Below, piece by piece: positions 8,445 through 16,165 of a DNA stretch of 64,000 nucleotides; the first letter of the stretch is position 1; each line of letters opens with the position of its first letter. The notes beneath the pieces were generated by a model. It made no database searches. It was not told where the DNA came from and saw only the letters and a list, made by a program, of their open reading frames with translations. This DNA comes from CAVZVZ01 sp963778895 (lineage in GTDB: Bacteria > Actinomycetota > Acidimicrobiia > Acidimicrobiales > Acidimicrobilacustridaceae). The translations under genes and the position numbers were made by a program. The DNA lies in assembly GCA_963778895.1 (NCBI GenBank), contig CAVZVZ010000005.1, forward strand, positions 310,001 through 374,000, given 5' to 3'.

Positions 8445-9238
8445 GCTCGAACGAACCAGCGGTCGCGCAACGCCACGAGGACGGCGAGAGACACCACCAG
8501 CAGCACGATGCTGAGCGCGATCGCGCTCGAGGAATCGCCCCCCTCCCGCGCCAGGTACACCGCGAGAGGAATCGTGCGCGTCTTGCCCTCGATGTTGCCG
8601 GCAAAGGTGATGGTGGCCCCGAACTCGCCCAGCGCGCGCGCCCACGCCAGCACCGCACCCGCAAGGAGCGAGGGCGCGATCAACGGGAGCGTGACCCGAC
8701 GGAACACCGTCGCCCGACCGGCCCCGAGGGTGGCTGCGACATCCTCGTAGCGGGCGTCGAGGGATCGCAGCGCGCCCTCGACGGTGATCACCAGGAACGG
8801 CATCGCTACGAACGTCTCGGCGAGGATGACACCGGCCGTCGAGAACGTGAGTTGTATTCCGAACGAGTCATAGAGCCAGCCGCCGACCGTACCCGAGCGG
8901 CTGAATGCCGCGAGCAGAGCCACACCCCCCACAACCGGCGGCAGGACCATCGGTAGGAGCACGACACCTCGCACGAAGGCCTGGCCGGGGAAGCGAGTGC
9001 GAGCGAGCACCCACGCCAACGGCACACCGAACACGATGGCCAGAGCAGTGGCGCCCAAGGAGCACACCACCGACAGGCGCAGCGCGGTCAGCGCCTCGTG
9101 TGTCGTGAGGTCACCCCAGAGGCTGCCCCAGTCGGCCCGACGCAGCAGGCCGACCAGCGGCACGACGAAGAACGCGAGGGCAACGACGGCGGCGGCGACC
9201 ACCAGGAACGGTGGCCGGCGCCGGCCGCGACCGCTCAC
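8441..9238 (-). CDS. modB: molybdate ABC transporter permease ModB
   Basis: GTG 9238 overlaps the modA stop (GTGA); it ends at TGA 8441, which overlaps modC. About 265 residues with five to six membrane helices. The EAA loop reads EDVAATLGAGRATVFRRVTLPLIAPSLLAGAVLAW, and the end RALGEFGATITFAGNIEGKTRTIPLAVY is typical of ModB/CysU-type permeases. An apparent in-frame fusion with modA arises only from a shift in modA; the GTGA junction gives the real start. Confidence 0.9.
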   Translation of the reverse strand: MSGRGRRRPPFLVVAAAVVALAFFVVPLVGLLRRADWGSLWGDLTTHEALTALRLSVVCSLGATALAIVFGVPLAWVLARTRFPGQAFVRGVVLLPMVLPPVVGGVALLAAFSRSGTVGGWLYDSFGIQLTFSTAGVILAETFVAMPFLVITVEGALRSLDARYEDVAATLGAGRATVFRRVTLPLIAPSLLAGAVLAWARALGEFGATITFAGNIEGKTRTIPLAVYLAREGGDSSSAIALSIVLLVVSLAVLVALRDRWFVRA

Positions 9239-10025
9239 GGCGCCTGGAAGCCCGCTTGTTGCAAGACCGCTTGGCCCTCGGGGCCCGACACATAGGCCAG
9301 GAAGGCGTCGGCCAGGGGTTGATTGGAGGTGCCGGTCAAGGTCGCCATCGGATAGACCGCCACCACGTTGGCCTCGGTAGGAATCGGCGACGCCCGTCAC
9401 GCTCGCGCCGGCACCCTGCACATCGGTCACGTAGACGATGCCGGCATCGGCATCACCTTCGGCTACGGCAGCGATGGTGGCGGTCGCGTTCTGCCCGCGG
9501 GTGACCTTGTCCTCGGGGATCGAGACACCTGCGTTGTCGAGCGCCTGTTGCGCGAACTTGCCGCACGGCACCGTGTCGCCGCACAACGAGACGATGCCCA
9601 CGTTGTTGAGGTCGGCGAGGGTCTGGATGTTGTTCGGATTGCCCGGCTTGACCACGATCATCAACGAGTTCTTGGCGATCGTCGTCGGCTCGCCGATCAC
9701 CTTGCCGGCATCGACGAGCTTGGTCATGTTGGCCTGATCGGCGGACGCGAAGGAGTCCACCGGGGCACCGTCGAGCACTTGTTGCGAGAGCGTCGTCGAC
9801 GAGTCGAAGTTGAACTGCGACCGTCGTGCCGGGATTGACGGCTTCGAAGTTGTCGCCGATCGTCTGGAACGCCTTGGTGAGTGACGCCGCGGCCGAGACC
9901 TTGATGGCGCCGACGACGCCGCTCGACGCGGTCGTGCCCGTCGTGTTCGTCGCGGACTGACCGCTGTCACCGCAGGCGACGAGCCCCAGCGTGAGGCAGA
10001 GCAAGAGGAACAGACGACGGATCAC
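9235..10025 (-). CDS. modA: molybdate-binding lipoprotein ModA, frameshifted
   Basis: GTG 10025 sits in the stop of the upstream regulator (GTGA). A lipoprotein signal (LLLCLTLGLVACGDSG) is followed by IKVSAAASLTKAFQTIGDNFE, the classic ModA first strand-helix. A shift near 9830 leads to SQQVLDGAPVDSFASADQANM and SLMIVVKPGNPNNIQTLADL. Another near 9385 leads to PTEANVVAVYPMATLTGTSN and the stop TGA 9235. About 262 residues after joining, normal for ModA. It captures molybdate outside the membrane for ModBC. Confidence 0.9.
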
Positions 10026-10420
10026 GGTGTGGCCTCCACGATGACGGTTGTGGCTTTTACAACTGCAGTGGCGAGGTCACCGGGCTCGAGCGCGAGCTCG
10101 TCGGCGGCCTCACGGGTCATGAGCGAGACGACGCGGTGCGGCCCGGCCTGGATGTCGATCACGGCGGTGAGGGTGTCGCGCTTCACCTCGAGGACGATCC
10201 CGGTGAACCGATTCCGGGCCGAGCGCACGACCGGCGCGTCGTCCTCGGCCGCCGGGGCGTGGTCTCGCGGAGGTACGCGGCCAGATCGGCCCCCGCGATC
10301 ACCCGGTGACCCTCCGTCGCTGCGGGTCGTGGCCAGGCGACCTTCGTCGCACCACCGCCGCACGGTGTCGACACTCACCCCTAGCAATTCCGCGACTTGT
10401 CCCGGTCGATACTCGCTGAT
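10022..10420 (-). CDS. HTH + TOBE (molybdate-responsive) regulator, frameshifted, possible ATC start
   Basis: N-terminal MerR/excisionase-type helix-turn-helix (YRPGQVAELLGVSVDTVRRWCDEGRLATTRSDGGHR...) and, after a shift near 10270-10300, a C-terminal TOBE/Mop domain (NRFTGIVLEVKRDTLTAVIDIQAG...). This pairs DNA binding with oxyanion sensing, so it probably controls its own mod operon. No ATG or GTG precedes the HTH: an in-frame TAG is at 10430-10432 and the only codon in start position is ATC 10420, 6 nt after TAGGAT. A TTG at 10387 would cut the HTH in half. The stop overlaps modA (GTGA). Confidence 0.72.
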   Translation of the reverse strand: MSEYRPGQVAELLGVSVDTVRRWCDEGRLATTRSDGGSPGDRGGRSGRVPPRDHAPAAEDDAPVVRSARNRFTGIVLEVKRDTLTAVIDIQAGPHRVVSLMTREAADELALEPGDLATAVVKATTVIVEATP

Positions 10421-10426
10421 GCGAGG

Positions 10427-10432
10427 ATCCTA
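10427..10432 (-). promoter_or_regulatory. leaderless -10 box (TAGGAT) of the mod operon
   Basis: TAGGAT with a 6-nt spacer (CCTCGC) to ATC 10420 on the minus strand. The same box and spacing precede proven-looking ATG/GTG starts elsewhere in the window. Confidence 0.45.
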
Positions 10433-10547
10433 GGAGAAATGCCTCGCTACTGCGTAGTGGTCGGGGTGCATCCGACTGGGAGCGACAGGCAGATCGACGT
10501 TCCGCAGGATCGCATCAGCCGCCGGCCAACGGCGGTCACCGGCTAAG

Positions 10548-10586
10548 TGTGTCAGGAACGCACCGAAACGGTGCACAGGTGACACA
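10548..10586 (-). terminator. hairpin after Bax-inhibitor-like gene
   Basis: TGTGTCA (10548-10554) pairs with TGACACA (10580-10586), and GCACCG (10560-10565) with CGGTGC (10569-10574) around an AAA loop, separated by a 5-by-5 internal loop. It begins 25 nt past the stop at 10611 and lies before the mod operon, so it probably separates the two transcripts. There is no clear U-run. Confidence 0.5.
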
Positions 10587-10610
10587 TCCATTGGCCCGGA
10601 GGCCTTGCCG

Positions 10611-11481
10611 TCACTGGCGAAGGAGGCTGAGGAGCCGCAGGATCTCCAGGTAGAGCCAGATGAGCGTCACCATGAGCCCGAAAGCGCCGAACCACTCCAT
10701 GTACTTCGGGGCACCGGCGTTGGATGCCTGCTCGATGAAGGCGAAGTCGATGCCGAGGTTCATGGCCGCCACGATCACGATCACCACGCTGATGCCGATG
10801 CCGAGTGGCGTCGGGTCGTTCCAGAACGTGATGTCGGCACCGAACAGGGTGGCGATCCACGTCGACCATGTACAGCAGGAAGATGCCCGCGGTCGCCGCG
10901 ATCGTCACGACCACGTACTTCTTGTTCACCTTGATGATCCGGGTGGCGTAGAGGAACAACATCACCGCGAAGACCGCAAGGGTGGCGCCGACGGCCTGCA
11001 ACACGATGCCGTTCCACTGAAGGTTGTACATGTGCGAGATGGCGCCGATGGCGAACCCATAACCGAGCGCGTAGAGCGGCGCGGTGAAGCGGGCCAATTT
11101 CGGCCGGAAGACCGTCACGAAGCCGAGGATCACGGCAGCGATCACCGGGAACCACACCCAGCCGGGGAAGTTCGTGCTGATCGATGTCTGCGGCACACCC
11201 TGCACGATCGTCGTCGTCTCGGTCTGGGTGACCTGCAGCCAGCCGATCGTTGCCGTGATGAGCAACAACACGAAGAGCACGGCAGTGGCGAGCATCGTGC
11301 CACCGATGGTCATCGTGGCCTCGCCGGCGATGGGCGCATCGGCGCCACCCTGGGCGGTACGAGCACCTAGGCCACCGGCCATCCCGGCCGCACCGGTGGT
11401 GGGTGCGGCCCAACCAGCCTGGCCTTGGTCGGTCTCGGTTTCCTGTTCCCAGCGCTGCGGAGAAAGCACCGGATTCGGCAT
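10611..11481 (-). CDS. Bax inhibitor-1/YccA family membrane protein, frameshifted
   Basis: ATG 11481 follows AAGGAG by 8 nt. A polar Gly/Ala-rich N-terminus (about 70 residues) is followed by seven hydrophobic segments. FRPKLARFTAPLYALGYGFAIGAISHMY is the signature of the BI-1/YccA group found in actinobacteria. A shift near 10860 leads to the last helices (ATLFGADITFW..., GIDFAFIEQ..., LIWLYLEILRLLSLLRQ) and stop TGA 10611. Family members are membrane pH/calcium-leak proteins; the role in this host is unknown. Confidence 0.85.
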
Positions 11482-11524
11482 GTCGTTCAGCTCCTTGGAA
11501 AGGTTGCGGACAGTCTCACACGTT

Positions 11525-12760
11525 TCACGGCGAATCCGACGCGCGGGCCGACGCTTCCTTTGCCGCTGAACCGTCAGATTCGCCCACGTCCTCGGCATCC
11601 TCGACGCTGCGGCGCCACCACGAGCGCAGACTGGATCGGCGGGGCTGTTGCTCAGCGGTCATCTGCGTTTCGATCACCTCGTGACGCGCGATGTACGTGG
11701 AGCCGAGGGCCTGGATGACGGCCGCGGCCGGCAGCGCGAGCAAGGCGCCCACCGCGCCGAAGAGCGCGGCGCCCGCGATGACCGTGGCGAACGCCACCGC
11801 CGGATGGAGGGACATCGTCCGAGCGGTGATGCGCGGCGCGAAGAGGTAGTTCTCGATCTGCTGGTACGCGACCACGAATCCGAGAACCCACAACCCATCG
11901 ACCGGATTGTGGGCCAGGGCGACCAGTACCGGAACGGCGCCGGCTATGTAGGTGCCGATCGTCGGGACGAATTGGGAGATCAGTCCGACGAACAAGGCCA
12001 GCGCGGCGGCGTAGGGGACGCCGATGGCCTGAAAGAACGCCCAGTGGGCAAGCGCCGAGATGAGCGCCAGGAGCGCCCGCGAATAGAGATAGCCACCGGT
12101 CTTGTCGATGGCGATCTCCCAGGTCTCCAGGACATTGCGCTGACGCCGAGGTGGGAGGAACGAACACACCGTTCTTCGAAACTTGGGACCGTCGGCGACG
12201 AGGTAGAAGGTGAAGAGTCCGATCGCGAGCAATCGGAACAGCACGCCGAGCGCGCTGGCGCCGATGGCCAACGCGTTGCCCGCGAGGTTCGTGGCCAGGT
12301 TCTGGGCCGGGCCGTCCTGACGTGTCAGCTCCTGTTGGAGCTCGTCGACCGACACGTTCGTGCCGAAGTGATCGTTCACGAAGTCGGCCCCGTCCTGCGC
12401 GTACTGCGGTGCTTCATCGATGAACTGCGAGACCTGATCCACCACCACGGCACCGATGGCGAACAGGAACACCGCGGTGAACACCACCAGCCCGAGGAAG
12501 GCCGCGCCGGTGGCCCAACCGCGTCGCCACCCTCGCTCCTGCAGCCGGTTGACGACCGGCTCGAGGGCGAACGACAAGAAGAGAGCCACGAAGAGATCGA
12601 GGAGCAGGTTCGACAACCGGCCGATCAGCCAACCGACGGTGCCGAACGCGGCGAGCCCGACGAAATAGAGCAGGATCGCTCGCGGCAGCCAGCGGGGCAT
12701 GCGATCTCGACGGGGCGCGTCGTTCTCGGCCGCGGTTCGCGGCGACTCCTGCTCGGACAC
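11525..12760 (-). CDS. AI-2E/PerM family transporter
   Basis: 411 residues with hydrophobic helices near 27-70, 80-112, 170-200 and 225-370. The family motif FQAIGVPYAAALALFVGLISQFVPTIGTYIAGAVPVLVAL is near 255-295, and PRITARTMSLHPAVAFATVIAGAALFGAVGALLALPAAAVIQAL closes the membrane domain. A charged cytoplasmic tail of about 50 residues follows. PerM/TqsA-like proteins export small molecules; some act as Na+/H+ antiporters. The substrate cannot be told. GTG start at 12760; no clear ribosome site. Confidence 0.9.
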   Translation of the reverse strand: MSEQESPRTAAENDAPRRDRMPRWLPRAILLYFVGLAAFGTVGWLIGRLSNLLLDLFVALFLSFALEPVVNRLQERGWRRGWATGAAFLGLVVFTAVFLFAIGAVVVDQVSQFIDEAPQYAQDGADFVNDHFGTNVSVDELQQELTRQDGPAQNLATNLAGNALAIGASALGVLFRLLAIGLFTFYLVADGPKFRRTVCSFLPPRRQRNVLETWEIAIDKTGGYLYSRALLALISALAHWAFFQAIGVPYAAALALFVGLISQFVPTIGTYIAGAVPVLVALAHNPVDGLWVLGFVVAYQQIENYLFAPRITARTMSLHPAVAFATVIAGAALFGAVGALLALPAAAVIQALGSTYIARHEVIETQMTAEQQPRRSSLRSWWRRSVEDAEDVGESDGSAAKEASARASDSP

Positions 12761-12807
12761 GCCCGCAAAGCTGCCACCGCGTCCCGCGAGAAGGGTGGAT
12801 GTCGCTC

Positions 12808-13140
12808 TCAGTCGGGGAGGTCTGCGTGGATCCCACCGTCGCGCTCGACGGCCGGGAACACCGCGATGTCCGCCTTCACGTCGCGTCGTCCGAGCACGTT
12901 CAGCTTCGACCCATGACCCGCGCAGTCGAAGCGCCAGAAATGCGCGGCGCAGACGATCTCGTCACCGTCGACCAATCCTTCGAAGCCGAGATACGACCAC
13001 TGATGCGGACACCGCGCGTCCATCACACAGACCTGACCGTCGACGGCTCGCCACACCACCAACTCGAGCGGGTCGCGGTCGACCCCGACCACTTCCCCCA
13101 CGCCGACCTCGGCTGACGCAGCGATCCGCACCCAGGACAT
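12808..13140 (-). CDS. Rieske [2Fe-2S] ferredoxin-type protein
   Basis: 110 residues. Cluster ligands are C-P-H (DARCPHQWSYL, residues about 43-46) and C-x-x-H (EIVCAAHFWRFD, about 64-67), the standard C-x-H...C-x-x-H Rieske pattern. It is the length of the small ferredoxins that feed ring-hydroxylating oxygenases, but no oxygenase is adjacent. It shares a divergent promoter with the thioredoxin-family gene at 13173, so both may answer one redox signal. Confidence 0.88.
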   Translation of the reverse strand: MSWVRIAASAEVGVGEVVGVDRDPLELVVWRAVDGQVCVMDARCPHQWSYLGFEGLVDGDEIVCAAHFWRFDCAGHGSKLNVLGRRDVKADIAVFPAVERDGGIHADLPD

Positions 13141-13146
13141 CGGTGA

Positions 13147-13165
13147 ATCCTACGGTCCGTAGACT
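13147..13165. promoter_or_regulatory. back-to-back divergent leaderless promoter with palindrome
   Basis: The minus-strand box TAGGAT (13147-13152) is 6 nt before ATG 13140; the plus-strand box TAGACT (13160-13165) is 7 nt before ATG 13173. Between and overlapping them is the inverted repeat CTACGG-T-CCGTAG (13150-13162), a possible operator that would control both genes at once. Confidence 0.5.
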
Positions 13166-13172
13166 CCGACCC

Positions 13173-13748
13173 ATGGCCGCGAACTCCACCATGCTCGAGC
13201 TGGGCACCACGGCGCCAGACTTCGACCTCCCGGACCCGTCCGGCACTGTATGGAGTCGTCAACAGTTCGACGGGGCACCGGCGCTGCTGGTTGCGTTCCT
13301 CTGCAACCACTGTCCCTACGTCAAGCATCTCGGCCGCGAGCTCGGACTCCTGACACAACGTTGGGCGGCACGCGGCGTCGCCGTGGTCGGCATCAACAGC
13401 AACGACGTCGGCGCGTACCCCGACGACGCGCCGGACAAGATGGTGACAACGGCGCGGCAGTACGGCTGGGACTTCCCCTACCTCGTCGACGACGACCAAC
13501 GCGTGGCTCACGCATACCGCGCGGCGTGCACGCCGGACTTCTTCCTCTTCGACGGCGATCGACGGCTCTTCTACCGCGGTCAGTTCGACGAGAGTCGGCC
13601 CCGTAACGACCAACCGATCACCGGGGCCGCGCTCGACGCCGCGGTGAAGGCATCCTTGGCGGGCGAGGCACCACCGGCCGACCAATGGCCGTCGATGGGC
13701 TGCAGCATCAAATGGAAGCCGGGCAACGAGCCCGACTACTCCGGCTGA
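13173..13748 (+). CDS. thioredoxin-family (AhpC/TSA-like) protein
   Basis: 191 residues. It opens LGTTAPDFDLPDPSG as in peroxiredoxin-like folds. The redox motif is FLCNHCPYVKHLGREL (C-N-H-C, about residue 45), characteristic of a widespread thioredoxin-like group often annotated as redoxin. FFLFDGDRRLFYRGQFDESRPRNDQPITG and a closing MGCSIKWKPGN are typical of that group. Probably a cytoplasmic thiol-disulfide enzyme; the partner is unknown. Leaderless start, divergent from the Rieske gene. Its 3' end overlaps the convergent RDD gene by 13 nt. Confidence 0.88.
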   Translation: MAANSTMLELGTTAPDFDLPDPSGTVWSRQQFDGAPALLVAFLCNHCPYVKHLGRELGLLTQRWAARGVAVVGINSNDVGAYPDDAPDKMVTTARQYGWDFPYLVDDDQRVAHAYRAACTPDFFLFDGDRRLFYRGQFDESRPRNDQPITGAALDAAVKASLAGEAPPADQWPSMGCSIKWKPGNEPDYSG

Positions 13749-14299
13749 TCGGTCTCCGCCTCGGGCACCACTTCCACTTTGACCGCGCGTTGCTTGGGTG
13801 CGTTGTCGTAGATGACCTGGGTGCGGGCGGCCCGGTCGTGCAGCGCGAGACGTGACTTCGAGAAGATCAGCCAGACTTCGCCGACGACGAAGAGCGTCAA
13901 GATCATGACCCAGAAGCGAACCGTGGCGGCGACGATGCCGACCCGGCGATGTTTGCGGCCGACCACCCGCATACCCATGACGATCGCGCCGATCGTGCGA
14001 CCGGTCGCCCACCAGAGGCCGACGAAGTACCAGAACGTCCACAGCACGGAGATCGACGCCGAGAGCCAATCCGGGATGTCAGGCGGGTAGGTCGGGGCTT
14101 CGAGGTGCAACATCCCTTGCACGACGGCGATGCCGTAGAGGATCGACGGGACGCCGATGATCACGATCAGTGCATCGATCGAATACGCCAGCGCACGCGT
14201 CACGAACCCGGCCCGTCGACCCTGCAGCTGCTCGACGTCGGGAGCGAGATCCGGCATGAGCAGCCGGGTGCGGGAGACGTTCTCGTCGGTGTCGGTCAT
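13736..14299 (-). CDS. RDD family membrane protein
   Basis: 187 residues. RDD core: RRAGFVTRALAYSIDALIVIIG (residues about 28-49), a second helix pair around SVLWTFWYFVGLWWATGRTIGAIVMGMRVV, and a last helix IVAATVRFWVMILTLFVVGEVWLIF before LALHDRAARTQVIY. The family is thought to transport ions or osmolytes. ATG 14299 overlaps the stop of the repeat-protein gene (ATGA), so the two are translationally coupled and probably work together. Confidence 0.88.
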   Translation of the reverse strand: MTDTDENVSRTRLLMPDLAPDVEQLQGRRAGFVTRALAYSIDALIVIIGVPSILYGIAVVQGMLHLEAPTYPPDIPDWLSASISVLWTFWYFVGLWWATGRTIGAIVMGMRVVGRKHRRVGIVAATVRFWVMILTLFVVGEVWLIFSKSRLALHDRAARTQVIYDNAPKQRAVKVEVVPEAETDQPE

Positions 14300-15219
14300 G
14301 GCTGCGATTCGTCCTCGGGACGAGATGGGGGTGGTAGTTCGGCCAAGCGCCGGCGCAGCACCTTGTCGAGGATGCGCTCGACGAGCGCGTCACCGTCGGC
14401 ACTTCGATTGCGGACCTCGCCGAGCACCTCGGTCGTCATGCCTCCGGTGGCTTGCATGACGACGCTGGACATCTCCATGTCGCCGAGCACCTCGTTCACG
14501 ATCGAACCGAGATCCAGATTCGTCAGCACTTGCTTCACGATCGGGTCGAGGTCGAGCTCGCTCATCACGTTCTCGACGAGCGCGGGCAAGTCCATCTGCC
14601 CCATCACCTGATCGATGACCGGTCCCATGTCGATCTCGCCCAGCACGCGTTCGATCAGCGCGCCCATGTCCAGGGAGCCGAGCAGCTGGTCGACGAGCGT
14701 GTCGATGTCGATGCGCCCGAGCACCACCGGCACCGCGAGTTGGACCGCTTCCTCACCGGATTGCCCGGCGACGGCGCGTGACCGCTCCTCCTCGGCCAAC
14801 CCCGCCTCATAGGCCGCGTCGACTTGCCGTTGCAGCGGTGCGCTCAAGCTCTGCAGGAGCGGATTGGCCGCAACCCATCTCACCGACGGCCCGACGACCT
14901 TGGCGGCCTTGTCCAGACCGCCGAGCACCCGCCGCTGAGAGGCGAACGCCAGGCCGACCGCAACCCGGCGCGAGGTGACGGCCAAACCGGGCTCGCTCGC
15001 CGGCGCGACGGCGGTGGGATCGGCGCCGACCTGGCTGACCACGTGGGCCACACCGTCGATCGCGATGAGCACCACACCGAGCACGGTGCGCGAGGCCTGC
15101 TCGACCATGGCCGCCGCGGGTATCGCCGGTGCGGAGGCGGGCACGACCGGAACCAGAGCGTTGGACGCCTGGGGATCCGGCTCTGGCGGCTCTACTCGTA
15201 TGTCCGCTCGGTCCACCAC
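14296..15219 (-). CDS. protein with seven tandem 13-residue repeats, coupled to RDD protein
   Basis: About 307 residues from GTG 15219 (or 15216), overlapping the enoyl-CoA hydratase end by 28 nt. The first half is an Ala/Val-rich region with a weak hydrophobic stretch (TVLGVVLIAIDGVAHVV). Residues about 170-260 are seven contiguous 13-residue units of the form (L/I/M)D(L/M/I)xx(L/I/V)(V/I)xx(V/L)(L/M)xx, for example LDMGALIERVLGE and IDMGPVIDQVMGQ. The end is Arg/Glu/Pro-rich. Similar D-hydrophobic repeats occur in actinobacterial RDD-linked proteins, as I recall. A helical membrane-surface scaffold for the RDD protein is my inference. Confidence 0.65.
   Translation of the reverse strand: MVDRADIRVEPPEPDPQASNALVPVVPASAPAIPAAAMVEQASRTVLGVVLIAIDGVAHVVSQVGADPTAVAPASEPGLAVTSRRVAVGLAFASQRRVLGGLDKAAKVVGPSVRWVAANPLLQSLSAPLQRQVDAAYEAGLAEEERSRAVAGQSGEEAVQLAVPVVLGRIDIDTLVDQLLGSLDMGALIERVLGEIDMGPVIDQVMGQMDLPALVENVMSELDLDPIVKQVLTNLDLGSIVNEVLGDMEMSSVVMQATGGMTTEVLGEVRNRSADGDALVERILDKVLRRRLAELPPPSRPEDESQP
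14440..14712 (-). repeat. seven degenerate 39-bp coding repeats
   Basis: Seven contiguous units of 39 bp encode the 13-residue repeats. The units start at 14712, 14673, 14634, 14595, 14556, 14517 and 14478 (reading leftward). The DNA is diverged while the pattern of Asp and hydrophobic residues is kept, so selection acts on the protein; the seventh unit is the most degenerate. Confidence 0.75.
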
Positions 15220-16055
15220 GGGTACCACTCTGGCATGTCGGTGCTGGGATTCATCCCCCAGTCCGGATGACGCTTCTCGAGGAAGGCGCTGACCCCTTCG
15301 AACGCGTCGGGCGATCGGCCAGTCGAGTAGACGCCCCGCGAATCGATCTTGTGAGCCTCCATGGGATCGTCGGCACCGAGCATCCGCCACATCATCTGCC
15401 GCGTCAGCGCCACCGAGATCGGCGCGGCGTTGGTCGCGATCTCGCTCGCGAGCTCTCGTGCGGCCGGCAGCAGCTCGTCGGGCGGATGAACGCTACGCAC
15501 CAGCCCGCCGCGGAGGGCCTCGTCCGCCTTGAACACACGAGCCGTCATGCTCCACTCCAACGCCTGGCTGATCCCCACGACGCGAGGCAGGAACCAACTC
15601 GAGGCCGCCTCGGGCACGATGCCGCGTCCCGCGAACACGAACCCGATCTTGGCGTTCTCGGCGACCAGGCGGATGTCCATCGGCAGCGTCATCGTGATGC
15701 CGATGCCGACGGCGGGCCCGTTGATCGCCGCGATCACCGGCTTCTTGCTCTGGAAGATGCGCAGCGTGAGCAATCCGCCGAAGTCGCGCGGATAGTCGTG
15801 AGTGCTCCCTTTGGACCCGGTTGCATCGGCATCGAAGCTGCCGCCACCCGTACCGAGGTCCGCGCCCGCGCAGAACCCGCGGCCGGATCCGGTGACGATC
15901 ACGGCACGCACGGCATCGTCGGCGTCGGCGAGATCGATGGCGGCCACCATCTCGCGCTGCATGGTGATCGTGAAGGCGTTCAGCCGGTCGGGCCGATGCA
16001 TGGTGATCGTGGCGACCGGGCCGTCGACTTCGTAGAGGATCTCCGTGAATTCCAC
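15192..16055 (-). CDS. enoyl-CoA hydratase/isomerase family protein
   Basis: 287 residues from GTG 16055 (MEFTEILYEVDGPVATITMHRP). Crotonase motifs: RLNAFTITMQREM, GSGRGFCAGADL (oxyanion-hole and CoA-binding loop, near 65-76), and PVIAAINGPAVGIGITMTLPMDIRL. The second catalytic region IGFVFAGRGIVPEAASSWFLPR carries the Glu used by hydratases (PEAASS). The ending (HPDWGMNPSTDMPEWYPWW) is an extension of the usual fold. It probably acts in fatty-acid or branched-chain beta-oxidation. A 23-bp sequence element shared with the envC leader lies about 50-70 nt upstream. Confidence 0.9.
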   Translation of the reverse strand: MEFTEILYEVDGPVATITMHRPDRLNAFTITMQREMVAAIDLADADDAVRAVIVTGSGRGFCAGADLGTGGGSFDADATGSKGSTHDYPRDFGGLLTLRIFQSKKPVIAAINGPAVGIGITMTLPMDIRLVAENAKIGFVFAGRGIVPEAASSWFLPRVVGISQALEWSMTARVFKADEALRGGLVRSVHPPDELLPAARELASEIATNAAPISVALTRQMMWRMLGADDPMEAHKIDSRGVYSTGRSPDAFEGVSAFLEKRHPDWGMNPSTDMPEWYPWWTERTYE

Positions 16056-16102
16056 GGCCGGGAGTCTGGCCCATCCCAAACGAACCTGCAGTGGAAAACC
16101 GC

Positions 16103-16125
16103 GCGGTAGCAACCGATTTCGCTGC
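16103..16125 (-). repeat. copy 1 of a 23-bp intergenic element
   Basis: On the minus strand it reads GCAGCGAAATCGGT and continues. The 14-base core is identical to 17502-17515 and 19 of 23 positions match. It lies 48-70 nt upstream of the enoyl-CoA hydratase start. Confidence 0.5.
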
Positions 16126-16165
16126 AAGGTCGTCGGAGAAGGGGTGACGGTGACGGGGTGGCGAG

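Noticed and set aside
8441..9970. Apparent ModA-ModB fusion protein
   Set aside because: The true modA end (QQAGFQAP-TGA at 9235) and the modB GTG form a GTGA overlap; the fused frame passes through a nonsense stretch near 9240-9390.
10433..10547. Moco/molybdate riboswitch before the mod operon
   Set aside because: The regulator appears leaderless and the gap shows only a Bax-gene terminator-like hairpin and a weak CCGCC/GGCGG stem.
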